From NCBI GenBank assembly GCA_030867875.1, contig JAOWCC010000577.1:157286344-157350343 (forward strand): a stretch of 64,000 nucleotides of DNA. The letters run 5' to 3'. The stretch comes from Actinernus sp. WN-2022. Lineage: Eukaryota; Cnidaria; Anthozoa; Actiniaria; Actinernidae. The notes under the pieces are model-generated. The model was given only the letters and a program-made list of their open reading frames with translations, searched no databases and was not told the DNA's origin. The position numbers were made by a program, and so were the translations under genes. Below, in pieces: positions 11,807 to 22,623 of this stretch (position 1 is its first letter; every line of letters begins with the position of its first letter).

Positions 11807-12200
11807 ATATTACTGCTAACCAAGACAAGATTCTTTTGACTCGAGAAGCTTTTTGGAGTGCACACTCAATCCACATGGACTGAACAAAAGACAGGAATTT
11901 AATTCAAAAAATCGCATCATTTATAATTAGCACATCTTTTTTACTTTGTACCATATTTTTCTATAGCGCTATTACTGTCCATGTATGGTATGCACCATTA
12001 CATAACTCCTATTATCTATACATGGCAGAGTTACGTCATCATATTTTTAGTACATACTAATAGTAACGGTACTCAGTCACAATGGTTTTAGTTTTGCTCT
12101 ATCATTTCTTTTATTATCTTTTTAACTTATTGTAATTAGCTTCAATATATAGCAGTTATATGTTTTTATAACTTAGTTCCAAGTATTTAGCCTGAATTTT

Positions 12201-12233
12201 GTACTGAAGAAGGCCGAAGGCCGAAACGTTTAC
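12201..12233 (+). ncRNA. Hammerhead-ribozyme-like motif, right PLE terminus
   Basis: The core is CUGAAGA at 12204-12210, stem II GGCC/GGCC at 12212-12222 with a GAA loop, GAAA at 12223-12226, A15.1-U16.1 with a 2-nt loop, and stem I GUA/UAC. The predicted cleavage is after U12230. Stem I covaries with the motif at 34716-34756, where CACC pairs with GGUG. The three-base stem I visible here is short, so activity would depend on further pairing or dimers. Confidence 0.6.
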
Positions 12234-12431
12234 TGCAGCATTAAATTATGGACCAGTGAAGAGTTCGCAAGTCACTCGTTTATATACTCATCTATCAATA
12301 TTTCAAGTGTACAAGCGTCTGGTATCCATTTGGATCCTCTTAACTAGCGACAGTCATCGTTGGAAAGCCAAGGTTTTTATTCCTAATTTTATATATATAA
12401 AATTGACTGTATAATTGACTGTATATATATA

Positions 12432-12564
12432 CACTCGTTTTCAAAAACATTGCACTGCAAATATATATATACCTTTTGTATTCTTGTCAAATTTGACAGC
12501 TGAAACAATGGAGAACAAAAGGTATATATATATAAATCAAAAGCAATGTTTTTGAAAACGAGTG
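12432..12564. mobile_element. 133-bp MITE in TA tract
   Basis: Inverted ends CACTCGTTTTCAAAAACATT flank an interior that contains two inverted copies of TATATATATACCTTTTG. The flanks are (TA)n. No coding capacity. Confidence 0.75.
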
Positions 12565-12721
12565 TATATATATATTTATAATATAGATACAATAGTACGC
12601 GCGCTCTGATTGGCTAAGAAGCCATGTTTTATCAGAGTATATAACATGGTTAGCCGTGTTATATAGTTTTCAACTGGCGGTTTCCTTTCATCGCGCGCGT
12701 AAATCTATATTATAAAACAGA

Positions 12722-12893
12722 TAAAGAAGCCTTAAATCCATGTTTTATACTATCATAAAACACTCTGGTCATTTGAGAACACTCTAGAAATGTTGAAAGC
12801 ACGCGCCTTCGGCTTGTGCTTTAACATTTCTCTCATGTTCTCAAATGCCCATCGTGTTTTATGATAGTATAAAACATGGCTAAGGCTTCTTTA
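12722..12893. mobile_element. Fold-back element, about 170 bp
   Basis: Long imperfect inverted arms start TAAAGAAGCCTTA and run through CATGTTTTATACTATCATAA to a loop at about 12810 (CGCGCCTTCGGCTTG). The upstream 12595-12720 segment repeats part of the arm (AAGCCATGTTTTATCA), so the whole 12595-12893 region may be one element. Confidence 0.7.
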
Positions 12894-12898
12894 TTTGT

Positions 12899-12934
<36 letters not shown>

Positions 12935-12937
<3 letters not shown>

Positions 12938-13462
12938 TGAAACAAAAAAACTCTGCCAAAGACTTATATATATCATATATATATATCCTTTATATTTCCG
13001 TCAAACTTTTTTGACAGTTGTTGCTTTGGTAGACACAAAGAAACATAATAGGCTTTGTTTTTCTTTGTCTTTGACGGTAATGAACTAATATGTTTAACCG
13101 TGAAATTCTGGCATTTTGGCCAGCAAGGTTTTGATCACACGTCAGTAGCAAGAGCAATAGCAAATTAAAATACAAACCGGTCGCTGGACGCTGTAAATCG
13201 ACCCAACAAAATTACCGGTTTTTGTATTTTAATTTGCTATTGCTCTTGCTACTGACGTGTGATCAAAACCTTGCTGGCCAAAATGCCAGAATTTCACGGT
13301 TAAACATATTAGTTCATTACCGTCAAAGACAAAGAAAAACAAAGCCTATTATGTTTCTTTGTGTCTACCAAAGCAACAACTGTCAAAAAAGTTTGACGGA
13401 AATATAAAGGATATATATATATGATATATATAAGTCTTTGGCAGAGTTTTTTTGTTTCAGTG
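12935..13462. mobile_element. 528-bp near-perfect palindrome (fold-back element)
   Basis: The arms mirror about position 13198.5 from end to end: 12990-13175 on the minus strand and 13222-13407 on the plus strand translate to the same 61 residues. The ends read CACTGAAACAAAAAAACTCT and abut (TA)n tracts. Single diverged arms of the same family lie at 39240-39480 and 49820-50000, as the outer ends of a much larger element. The identity of the two arms points to a recent origin or to arm conversion. Confidence 0.9.
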
Positions 13463-13484
13463 TATATATATATATATATATATA

Positions 13485-13638
13485 CAGTCGCTGCCAAAAA
13501 GGTTGTCCAGAAGAACATAATATAATACTTTAATATCCATTGTTTTGGCCTATTGTTTTGGCCTAGACAATAGCCCAAAACAATGGATATTATAGTATTA
13601 TATTATGTTCTGCTGGACAACCTTTTTGGCATCGACTG
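13485..13638. mobile_element. 154-bp palindromic MITE (CAGTCGCTGCC family)
   Basis: The arms start CAGTCGCTGCCAAAAAGG and continue through ATAATATAATACTTTAATA to a centre at about 13562. The flanks are TA-rich. Same family as 15471-15624 and 15641-15719. Confidence 0.85.
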
Positions 13639-13659
13639 TACTATATATATATATATATA

Positions 13660-15444
13660 CAGCGAAGTGCAAAAACTTTGACCCCCCACACCTCAACTAT
13701 ATAACTATATCGGGTGCATTATGGGTAGGAGTAAAGTCATTAAAATGCAACTACAGCCGATATCCGCGCGCGTTTGTAAATCGTCATAGCGAAGACTTAT
13801 GCAGTTGATTTGAAGTTCAAGATTTCATCTAGAATACAACATTTTTACTCGGGACAGGCAGGACAGCTTAAATAAACCTGAGTATTTAAATGCACTCTAT
13901 ATATTTACTGTTAGATCGAATATTTGCAAAACAGAACATATCCCGCCTGGTCGGCGGAAAGAGAACGGGAAATGATCATGCCGAAGTTTCAGGTTCGAAG
14001 CGTGAATTCATAACTATTTGTGAAGCTGTTAGGATATCTTATGATGACCTAAAATATCGAGATAACCCATGAAGAGGAGACATGATTACACCTAATCTGT
14101 AGGTTCGGGGCCAATATCAATTCGTTTGAAACTTTTACATTCTACATTTGTTGTTAGTGATTCTAGGGTTAGGGTTAGGTTAAACTGAGAGCGATGAAAA
14201 AATTCAGCTCGATATGAGCGCAGTTATTCCGTTCTCTGTCTTCTACTTCTGTGAAGACTGAACTGATCAGTGTTATTAGACTCATATAACGTTTCAAAGA
14301 GCAGAATGAAAGGATTCATATAAACTGACCGGAGCTGACCGGATGCACAGACTGCACAAGAGCCTGGCTTTTAGTTGGAAAACGTATCGACAAAGCAAAA
14401 TAAACACTTTATAGTGTAACGTAAGGAAACCTCTTACAGTTTGAAGATCGAATAGTTTTCTTTAACTGTTGTGTAATGTTTATTTTTAGCTGATCCCGAT
14501 GAGAGGAAATTTACAATCTGTGAAAAAACTGCTGTTGTTTGGAGCTGCAATATAATTACAAAATGAAACTTCGAAAATTAAATATTCAAAAGTTTGTCGC
14601 GGCTAGTTATCTACGAAATTAGGAAACTAGGATTCATAATAAAGTGATGTTGTTAAATGGGACCACAGCTACTAACGTTTTTGGTTTAATGACGAAGCTA
14701 TAATAAACAGTTTCGTCACAATTATCATGAGATTTAAATAGGATACATTTTAAGAATGAAAGAGTGAAAACTGTGCAACAATAATAAGAACATTCAGCGA
14801 TGCGAGTCCAAGAATTATCGAACGTACCTTTCAAGAAAAGCATTCACTAAAAAATAATACAATAAAAACAGGATCCCGCCGAACCTTGAATAAAACTGGA
14901 TAAGAGAATTTCAAGCGGAATAACTAAGAGTTTACTGAGAAATTTTAGAATTGTTTAGTACCATATGCATAAAATACGGCAAAGATATGGGGTACGTTGA
15001 TTTTTTTCCGTTTCTCAATCAAAATCATTAAATGTTTTATGAATTTGTTGTCAATAAATTTATGAAATTGTGTAAGCCTTTAAACTATTTTCCGCGAAAC
15101 AGTTTAAAAAATAACGTGGAATTCTTGCTTCGCAGATGAAATTCGGCATGATAGTTCCGTCCGGGTTACGTTCTGCTAACGTAAACATCAATTTATAAAA
15201 TCAGGGAAAATATTAAACCAAACAGTAAATAGAGAGTGCATTTACTTTAATTACTTTAGCTTTCCTGCCTGTTCCGAGTAAAAGTGTTGTATTCTAGATG
15301 AATTCTTCAACTTTAAATCAACTACACAAGTCTTCGCTATGATGATATGGAAACGCGCGCGGATAAAACTTACTCCTACCCATAATGCACCCGATATAGT
15401 TATATAGTTGAGGTGCGGGGGGTCAAAGTTTTTGCACTTTGTTG
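13660..15444. mobile_element. 1.8-kb non-autonomous mariner-like element
   Basis: The ends are inverted: CAGCGAAGTGCAAAAACTTT at 13660 and its complement (one arm slightly diverged) ending at 15444. Similarity continues through GGTGCATTATGGGTAGGAGT in both arms (about 150 bp in total). Both ends abut (TA)n, fitting a TA-target Tc1/mariner-type element. No transposase frame is visible between, and a short TTAGGG-like run (14164-14180) is incidental. A related end may start near 63725. Confidence 0.75.
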
Positions 15445-15470
15445 TATATATATATATATATATATATATA

Positions 15471-15624
15471 CAGTCAATGCCAAAAAGGTTGTCCAGCAGA
15501 ACATAATATAATACTTTAATATCCATTGTTTTGGCCTATTGTCTTGGTCTAGACAATAGCCCAAAACAATGGATATTAAAGTATTATATTATGTTCTGCT
15601 GGACAACCTTTTTGGCATTGACTG
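15471..15624. mobile_element. 154-bp palindromic MITE, second copy
   Basis: It has the same arms as the element at 13485-13638, with the terminal variant CAGTCAATGCC, in a (TA)n tract. The arm centre is near 15548. Confidence 0.85.
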
Positions 15625-15640
15625 TATATATATATATATA

Positions 15641-15719
15641 GACCAAGACAATACGCCAAAACAATGGATATTATAGTATTATATTATGTTCTGCTGGACA
15701 ACCTTTTTGGCATTGACTG
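15641..15719. mobile_element. Single-arm copy of the same MITE
   Basis: This is the centre plus right arm only (GACCAAGACAATACGCC through GGCATTGACTG), flanked by (TA)n. It looks like a partial duplication of the adjacent element. Confidence 0.75.
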
Positions 15720-15724
15720 TATAT

Positions 15725-16720
15725 ATATATACATGTATATAAATGTAATAAGTAGTTTCTGCCAGTAGTTTCTGTTTCAGCCTTGTTACAAATAGTTCAC
15801 ATTTTAAGTCACGCCCCCTCACGCCCCTTCTGACGTAGAAAGAAAACTTCGGTACATATTCAACTTTTAAATGATAGTTCGAAAATTATCGTGTAGCTAC
15901 GTTTGGAGCAGTAAAATAAGCAGTAATAAAGTAAGTGAGAAAAAAACAATTATTATCGAATGGCGTTATTATATTATTCGTACTTCCGTACTTTTGAACT
16001 TACCATTGTTTGGGCTCCATGGACCATTCTAGCGATCTTATTCAGTAGAGCCAAATATAAATAACAAATGCGGTTGTGTTTAGTGTTACGTACGAGCCAT
16101 ACACAGTATTTATACTTTTTGTTATCTATGTGCAAAATTAAAAATCAAATTTACAAGACTGTATATTTTATAACACCTATTCGAGTGGCTTATTTTGAAG
16201 AAACAATAAATAGTTAAATAGCTGAGAGCTCTAGCGAATGGCTTGATTGGTGTGTATGATAAAGGTAGTTTTGTACATATGTTTTATATAATCAAAATTA
16301 TATCTCGCACATGGAAATGAAAATAAGACTAGCTTTGATAATTTATGTGCAGCAATCTCAAAACATAGTATGTGCTAGAGATACTCGCAAAAGTATAAAG
16401 AGCTTGCCGTTATACGTAAACCAGGAAATAATTCGTTGTTCATGATCACACAAAGTAATTTTATTATAGTTGGCTCATTTTGTGAATATCCAAAGTAAAA
16501 CAACACCGCCTAAAAACGGCTCCTAATCGGTTCAAAACACATTAATAATACATGATTTGTTTTAGTATAGCTGATCTGGCGCCAGAAAATAAAATTTAGA
16601 CCTTGTTTTGTTTCTTTTAACTTTTAAAAATTAAATTACTGTCAGAGATTTTTCATCCTGTTATTATATCACTGAGAATAAACCTACTCGCTCATAATAG
16701 ATGTCCTACTTCCAAATACT
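15725..16720. other. Spacer, nothing recognised
   Basis: AT-rich with no supported gene, RNA or element ends. Confidence 0.5.
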
Positions 16721-16979
16721 CCGCTTCCCGATTAGCTCAGTGGTTAAAGCTCCGGTCTGTTGAGCGGGGAGGTCGCGGATTCAAACCCCGGCAGCCGGAC
16801 CAACACTCAGGGGCTTAAAATAACTGAGTAGAAAGTGCTGTTACATAATCCAACAGTAAACGGTTAGACCTTCTCGTCTTCTCGGATAAGGATGTAAAAC
16901 CTTAGGACTAAGTAAAGAGAGGGCCACATGTTAGATTGTAAACGTGTTTAAACCCTCTATAAATAAAGTGACTTTACTT
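16721..16979 (+). repeat. tRNA-derived SINE, second family
   Basis: The head has an A box (TTAGCTCAGTGGTTAAAGC) and a B box (GGATTCAAACCCCGG). A body with a GATTGTAAACGTGTTTAAAC motif follows, and the tail is CCTCTATAAATAAAGTGAC. The head differs from the 9.7 and 22.6 kb copies, but the tail logic (TATAAATAAA) is shared. Acceptor-stem pairing is poor, so a functional tRNA is unlikely. Confidence 0.75.
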
Positions 16980-17760
16980 GGCTTTTGGGTAGATCAATAT
17001 CATCTTTAAAAGGGCTTGGCGGAAATGTATAGTACCTCATTCATAATGCCCGCCTCCTAATTTGCATAATTTGGAATATTAATCATTAGGAAACTAATGC
17101 TACCACATAAAAGATTATATCAAAACTAGAAATTGTGTTCAGTTTTAGAGCAATGTGGATAATTGCTGTTGAGTTATAGGCATTTCATAAGCAGAAAATA
17201 CACGAAAGCAACTGGCTAAGACACCAAGAGCATCTGTCGTACGACTTCCTTATAAGGATGTACGTGTAGAGGGTCACTGAAGTACACGAGGGAGATCCCC
17301 GATGTACGCACAGGAGACTTGCAGTTTGCGGGTAGTATTATGTGTTAAAATTAGGGTTCTTTCTCGGTGTAAGAAACCCGAATATTTGAATTGCAAATCA
17401 TTTGCAGCAGTGTTTATTAACACAATACATACAATAGAATACAATACAATACATAGTAATGATTAGTGTATGCTAATGAAAAAGCAAGATAAAAGTTCTA
17501 AAAAAGCGATCGGCAGTGAAATCTTTTCGTGGCGTAGTGGTGAGGGATTAGTGACGGTTAGGGTTTGGTTTAAAATCAGGGTTGATTAGGGTTTGTTTCG
17601 ATTCTTCCCAGACGCTAAATGTTTTTTGTATAGTTGAGGGTGGTATACTTGTGAGTATTTTCGTTCTAAAAAAAATTAGTTTGTACTTTCAGGGAATCCT
17701 ACAAATTCAGGTTTCTTACACCGAGAAAATACGAAAATTAGTCACAAATCGAATACTGAA

Positions 17761-17830
17761 GGTCGCTTAGCTTAGTCAGGTTACCAGACATTGTGAGAAC
17801 TCGGGTTCGAACCGCAGAACGATATGTTTT
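17761..17830 (+). repeat. tRNA-like (SINE head) sequence
   Basis: An A-box-like TTAGCTTAGTCAGGTTACC is followed at normal spacing by the B box CGGGTTCGAACCGCAG. No tail of the other SINE families follows directly. It may be a degraded head carried inside the TIR element. Confidence 0.5.
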
Positions 17831-17988
17831 TCTCAATTTTTGATTTTTCCTTTATATTTTGGTTTAAACTCGTCGTTTGCCTATGAATCTAGGCCTAGGC
17901 CAGTGAGAACTCGTTGTTTACCTGTGAACCCTACAATCCTGGTCAAATGTCTTTGGGACACACTACTTCTAAGAACGTAGTGATGTCC

Positions 17989-18166
17989 AATAGCCGACTT
18001 CCGCGATATGCTTTACTTGTTACGCACAAAGGTGTCAATACGAGGCTCCGTGCTAAATTAAATTTATTATTTTCTCTGTGAAAAGAATTTTATTTTTTTA
18101 GCACGAGGCCTCGTATTGAAACCTTTGTGCGTGACAAGTAAAGCATATCGCGGAAGTGGGCTATTG
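17989..18166. mobile_element. 178-bp fold-back MITE nested in TIR element
   Basis: Arms of about 70 bp run from CAATAGCCGACTTCCGCG through TACTTGTTACGCACAAAGG to a loop near 18078, then return. The arms match closely with a few mismatches. Confidence 0.8.
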
Positions 18167-18198
18167 CCTACAATATTCGAGTAGTACGTTGTCACAAT

Positions 18199-18233
<35 letters not shown>

Positions 18234-18614
18234 CCAAAAACGTTTGACCACGATTGCAGTTCTAGGTGGGTGAGACCTCCGGCGTCGTTTACCTGGGAAC
18301 TTGTTTACTGACCGGTTAGGGTTAGGTTTATGGTACGGGTTAGGGTTTAGTGTTAGTGCATGTGCAGTTTCGGTAAAAGGGAATAAGTCTCTACCTAGTT
18401 TGTGAGGCTGAACGTTTCAAAATGGCGTATTACACGAGTAGGACGCGAAAAGATTCATGGCCGCTTTTCTCCGCCATTTTGGAAACTCACGTTCAATCGA
18501 AAGCTGGGACGACTCCTGTGCGTACATCAGTGAACTCTCTCACGTACTTTAGTGACCCTCCACACGTACATATGGCAGACTATTGTGCTTCCTTATAAGG
18601 AGTTCGTACGATAG

Positions 18615-20086
18615 ACCCTTCTCCGCTAGGAAGACTTCCGTTGTTTTTCTCATGCAAATCTCTCTAATTTTAAATGGCTGTAACCGCATTGCTTTTTAAG
18701 CCTACAGCACTGAAATTTCACAAGATCACATGTTTTCTGTACATGTGGATAAACTATTGAAACAGGAATATGCAGTTATGAAAAAAGCCTATAGAATTAT
18801 ATGAAGAGTTTAAATAGCAAGCGAAATATTCACATATACGAACACAAGGAAACTTAATTATTGGGTTATTTAGTACTGTCTTGACCGACTGCGATGAACA
18901 GCACAAACGTCTCAGTTCAGTGCTAGTTCAAAAGCAAAAAATATATTAATCTCTTAAGTGCCACGCTTTGATGTGTCATGCAATACCACGAGCTCACAAT
19001 GGGCCGGCCTGGCAATACCCAGTTAAAGCTACTAGTATCTCTAGTCCTCTTACTTGCAAATTATAGCTGTTCGGAAAGAACGCCGGAAGAACAGTCCTAA
19101 ATGCAATATTTCATCAGAACGAAACCCAATATTTCAAAATGGACTTCTTGCCTGTTTAAGTCAGCTGAGTGAATCAGAACGCACATCCGAGTTGGCGACT
19201 CGATTACCATATGAAATTGGTAACTAGTACAGTGTCGTGTACTAGACTTTTATCCATTTTTAAAATACCAAAACCAAAAGGAGTGTTTCACAGTGGTGCA
19301 CTTAGTAGAGTCAAGTCCTCAAAAGAAACATAATGTATGCCTACACTGAATTCTATATTAATATTTTATTTCTCTTTTATATAGTTTACGATGTCATTAA
19401 GAATACGAGATCGACGCCCATACACATTGGATTTTGTCTTAACTACGCAGGGAGTCAACTGATCTTAATGTTGGAACACTAGCTCGAGATAAAGTAAAAA
19501 GCATATTAATTTGTTGAAAAAATGTAAAGAAATACTATTTGTTCAATTATTGTTAAAGCTGAAGCCCGCTTTTATATTACTGTTCTTGTTTTTTTGTTTC
19601 AGTTATAAGAAGTATTGTTATAGCATGCAAAATAATATTGTATTAGTAGATAAATTGTCATTCCAGTAACCATATATTAGCCTTGAGTTTTAATAGACTG
19701 ACCACATAAATCATTAGGCAAGTCTTAATATTTTAATTATTATTCCTTGTGGAATATCGAGATAATCTTAATATCGTTCTTCGAAAAAGTTAATCCATCT
19801 TCCAAGGAACGCGGACCTTTTCAAAATATATTGAAGCCGCATTTCAGTTCAACATTTAGCAAAATGCAAGTAAAACAGCGAGGGAAAATAATGCATTGTT
19901 ACAGAGATTATATAGTACGCGCGTTATGTAGACGCCAAACAGTTGTGGGAACACGAACCTCGCATTTTTCATTTTGGTTGAATACTAGATAGAACATTCA
20001 ATCAGTTCTGTTCTTTTAAAAGAAATCTCTTGATAAGTTCTAAAACGAAGGTCTTCTATATAATAATTCCATTTCTTAATAGACTT
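18615..20086. other. Spacer, nothing recognised
   Basis: An 81-codon frame at 19747-19992 lacks motifs. No element ends or RNAs are visible. Confidence 0.5.
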
Positions 20087-20286
20087 AATAGACCTTTCAG
20101 CTTGTCTGTTTGGTGCCCCATTTCAGACACGTGATAGTTCTCCAGAGGATTCAGTGCTTTGTTTTCTAATTATAGAAATTGGTACATTTCTCTTGCTGGA
20201 TACAGAAAAACAAAAAAGCTTTACTCAAGGAAAAGTCACGTGGTCTGAAATGGGGCAACAAACAGGCAAGCTGAAAGGGTCTATTT
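20087..20286. mobile_element. 200-bp MITE
   Basis: Inverted ends of about 50 bp start AATAGACCTTTCAGCTTG, with GCCCCATTTCAGACACGTG in one arm and its complement in the other. The loop region has no coding capacity. Confidence 0.8.
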
Positions 20287-20939
20287 GACTAAAATTCTAT
20301 AACTCACCATTAATATTGCAAACTAATATTTCATTGTAACACCTACACCTTTAATGATGGCGAAAACGATCTTATTATGGTAATATACTACGGTTCTTTG
20401 ACAGTAAATAGAACGCTTTTCGAATCTTTCCACGCGGGAGCCTGCTGCATGTAGGGAAGGTGGGAGATGTAGTGTCAACATTAGTCACAATTCAAGCAAC
20501 ATTAGTCAATATAAGCTGGTCGTCATGAAAGGACTGTACATATATGAAAAAAATAACTATATAATGGCACATTTCCAATTCGTTTTTATGGGATATCATA
20601 TCATATCATATCATATCACGAATCTGCGTGCAAACCTAAAGTTTTCCCGTTTAGAATATAATTACTGTCTGATTAGCGCCATTAACGATTTCACGATGGA
20701 CCATTACACCGAGAAAAGTTTATCCTTTGTCTTTGGAAATATGCACATATTTTTGTGTTTTGGTTCTTCTACATTTTATAAACTTATAAATGTGGCTTTT
20801 AATTATGGCTATATATACCTGCAGTAAGGTATTGAACATAATCCGGCATTTTTTTTATTTACAACTGCGTGTCCAAGAAATGGGGCCGGAATTAAATGAC
20901 CGCCACACTACTATTGTGTTACAGATCTGACGATACTTC
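20287..20939. other. Spacer with pentanucleotide microsatellite
   Basis: There is a short (ATATC)5 run at 20593-20617. A 100-codon plus-strand frame (20525-20827) crosses the run and shows no motif, so I do not call it. Confidence 0.45.
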
Positions 20940-20946
20940 ATTGGAT

Positions 20947-21230
20947 CATAGTTAATAGAGTGGAATGGTTAGGAAACCCAGCGACCTTCTTTGTTATAGG
21001 TCTTTGTTAGCTTTTTTCAACCTTGAACGTGCACAAAAGACAATAGAAATTCCAATGTGTTAATCAATCAGCCAATAGAAACGTGTGAATTCAGTCGTTG
21101 AGGGGACGCTAATGAACTATAACCGTGCACAATCTTTTGTTTTACCCCTTCCAACCTAAATCGCAGCGCCTTTGTTAGCCCCTTTGAAGTTTGCCGGGTT
21201 TCCTAACCATTCCACTCTATTAACTATGAT
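20947..21230. mobile_element. 284-bp hAT-like MITE with 7-bp target duplication
   Basis: TIRs of about 36 bp start CATAGTTAATAGAGTGGAAT and continue GGTTAGGAAACCC. The direct repeat ATTGGAT flanks the element on both sides (20940-20946 and 21231-21237), consistent with a hAT-type 7-8 bp duplication. No transposase. Confidence 0.85.
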
Positions 21231-21302
21231 TGGATCAAGTAGATTTCTTTGCCGTTTATATCAAGTAGATTGGATCAAGTAGATTTCTTTGCCGTTTATA
21301 TC
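21231..21302 (+). repeat. Tandem duplication, 38-bp period
   Basis: Two copies of the segment beginning ATTGGATCAAGTAGATTTC lie next to the MITE; the unit includes the target sequence of the insertion. Confidence 0.85.
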
Positions 21303-21309
21303 AGTCACG

Positions 21310-21573
21310 AATGTGATTCCTGGAATTTGATTGGCTGAGAGCAGCCCAATTTCCGGTTAATTCGGTGCAAAGTTGTAATGCAGTGCAGGAAGTTTAAATT
21401 CAGTGCAATTTAAAAATATCTTTCAGTGGTACATCGTAAAACATAACTTTTGTCAAACATGTTTTACGCCAAATTACGGGTTGGCCCGAAGTGTTGTATG
21501 AACACTTTGAGACGACAATAATTGCGAGACCAAGCTTAGAACATTTCACTCAAGCACCTGCCGACTGTGAACA
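21310..21573. other. Segment resembling a Crypton 5' region
   Basis: GATTGGCTGAGAGCAGC followed by spaced CAGTGCA motifs resembles the region upstream of the Crypton start on the minus strand (about 42990-42880). It may be an element remnant; no coding sequence is visible. Confidence 0.3.
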
Positions 21574-22512
21574 ATATCCATGCAAGCTAGATCTTGTTTC
21601 AGTGTTTTCCATCTGAGGTGTCCTGACATAAGATAACCCTAAGGTTACCTTAAGGACCTACCTTCTCATCATTGTATTTCTTATTATGCCTTATAACTCG
21701 TATACATTTCCATCATCTTATGAGAAAATAAATGTAATTGTTGTTGTTGTTCCTCCGTTCTTGGTGTCAGCATCGTCACTTTCACTCGGTCACGATCAGG
21801 AGTACCAATACTTTTAAGAATTGTTTGGGAATGAAATTAATCTTGCCCAATGATAGAAAAAAATGAGTGGACATTGCATGTTTCTTTGTGGCTTGCCATT
21901 ATAAGTTTCAGTCTCCTTCAAGATGTAGAAAATGAGCACTAGCACAGTGGCAGCTCACTAATACTAGAAAATGGTGGTCTGTAGTTTACGACCCCAATCG
22001 AAAATATTGTATTGAGAATTTAGCCTGAATTTCAGCCGTCTCCACTGGTTTGTTATTGAGAATTACAAATATATGACTTTATTATTTTCACATGTAGAAC
22101 GACATTACCTAACTATTCACAATGAATAGCAACATTATGTGGAATTTGTTGTTCTAAATTGCTTGATTTCTTGTAGTCGTACTGCACCTGATATAATTAC
22201 AATAGTTCAAATTTGAGTGACTCGATATCGTGCAGACTACATGTACTCAAATAACCATTGCACTTCAATCAATAATACCCATACCAAGTTTATTTTAATA
22301 ATTCTAACGACCCTCAAGGAACAATAATATTGAAAAGAAAGTAATATTAAACTACAGAATTGAAGGAAATTGTGGCTGAAATGTACATGCACAGCAGGTA
22401 TGTGTGTGTTGTGTGTGCATTATGGCTCTATCATTTCCACCCCTGGCATACCATAGCCCTAACCTATGCTATAGATGGCCCGAGTTAAGGCCACTCAGGG
22501 CCTGTTGTTTTT
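21574..22512 (+). repeat. Interspersed repeat of about 0.95 kb, copy 1
   Basis: It is inverted relative to 40346-41475, with shared ordered blocks: ATGCAAGCTAGATCTTG, ATAACCCTAAGGTTACC, GTTGTTGTT, GAATTTAGCCTGAAT, GTACTGCACCTGATATAATT and GGCCACTCAGGGCC. The second copy ends in TTGAACTTGAACTTGAA-type tail repeats, which suggests the 3' part of a non-LTR retrotransposon. No coding frame is left. Confidence 0.75.
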
Positions 22513-22623
22513 TGTAAAATTTACTTTTATTATGTCCCAACATCCATTCTCTATATATTGTATTAACATTTATTTATTGTATAGTTATTCTTAAAATATA
22601 GTATAGTATAGTTAGCATAGTTA

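Larger units (their letters stand above)
11214..12390 (+). mobile_element. Penelope-like element (3' part) with inverted terminal repeats
   Basis: About 215 bp at each end is inverted (11214-11429 against 12175-12390), including the block GGATCCAAATGGATACCAGA. Between them lies a plus-strand coding remnant of the GIY-YIG endonuclease domain typical of Penelope-like retroelements. Each terminal repeat carries a hammerhead-like motif. The reverse transcriptase is absent, so this is a 5'-truncated copy whose pseudo-LTRs lie in inverted order, as reported for PLEs. Both ends abut (TA)n tracts. Confidence 0.85.
17232..18614. mobile_element. 1.4-kb TIR element with nested palindrome and tRNA-like segment
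   Basis: Terminal inverted repeats of about 90 bp (imperfect) share CGTACGACTTCCTTATAAGG, TACACGTACAT and TCTCCTGTGCGTACATC. Inside are a SINE-like head (17761-17830), a nested fold-back (17989-18166), a 31-base C run (18200-18230) and repeated GAACTCG/TTTACCTG motifs shared with 52.1-52.7 kb. No transposase is visible. A 62-codon frame at 17582 is unsupported. Confidence 0.65.

Noticed and set aside
12990..13407. Two conserved 61-aa proteins
   Set aside because: They are mirror translations of the two arms of one palindrome; identity reflects DNA symmetry, not protein conservation.
14164..14180. Interstitial telomere repeat
   Set aside because: Only about two TTAGGG-like units; similar short runs at 18318 and 52141 occur inside repeats and do not form an array.
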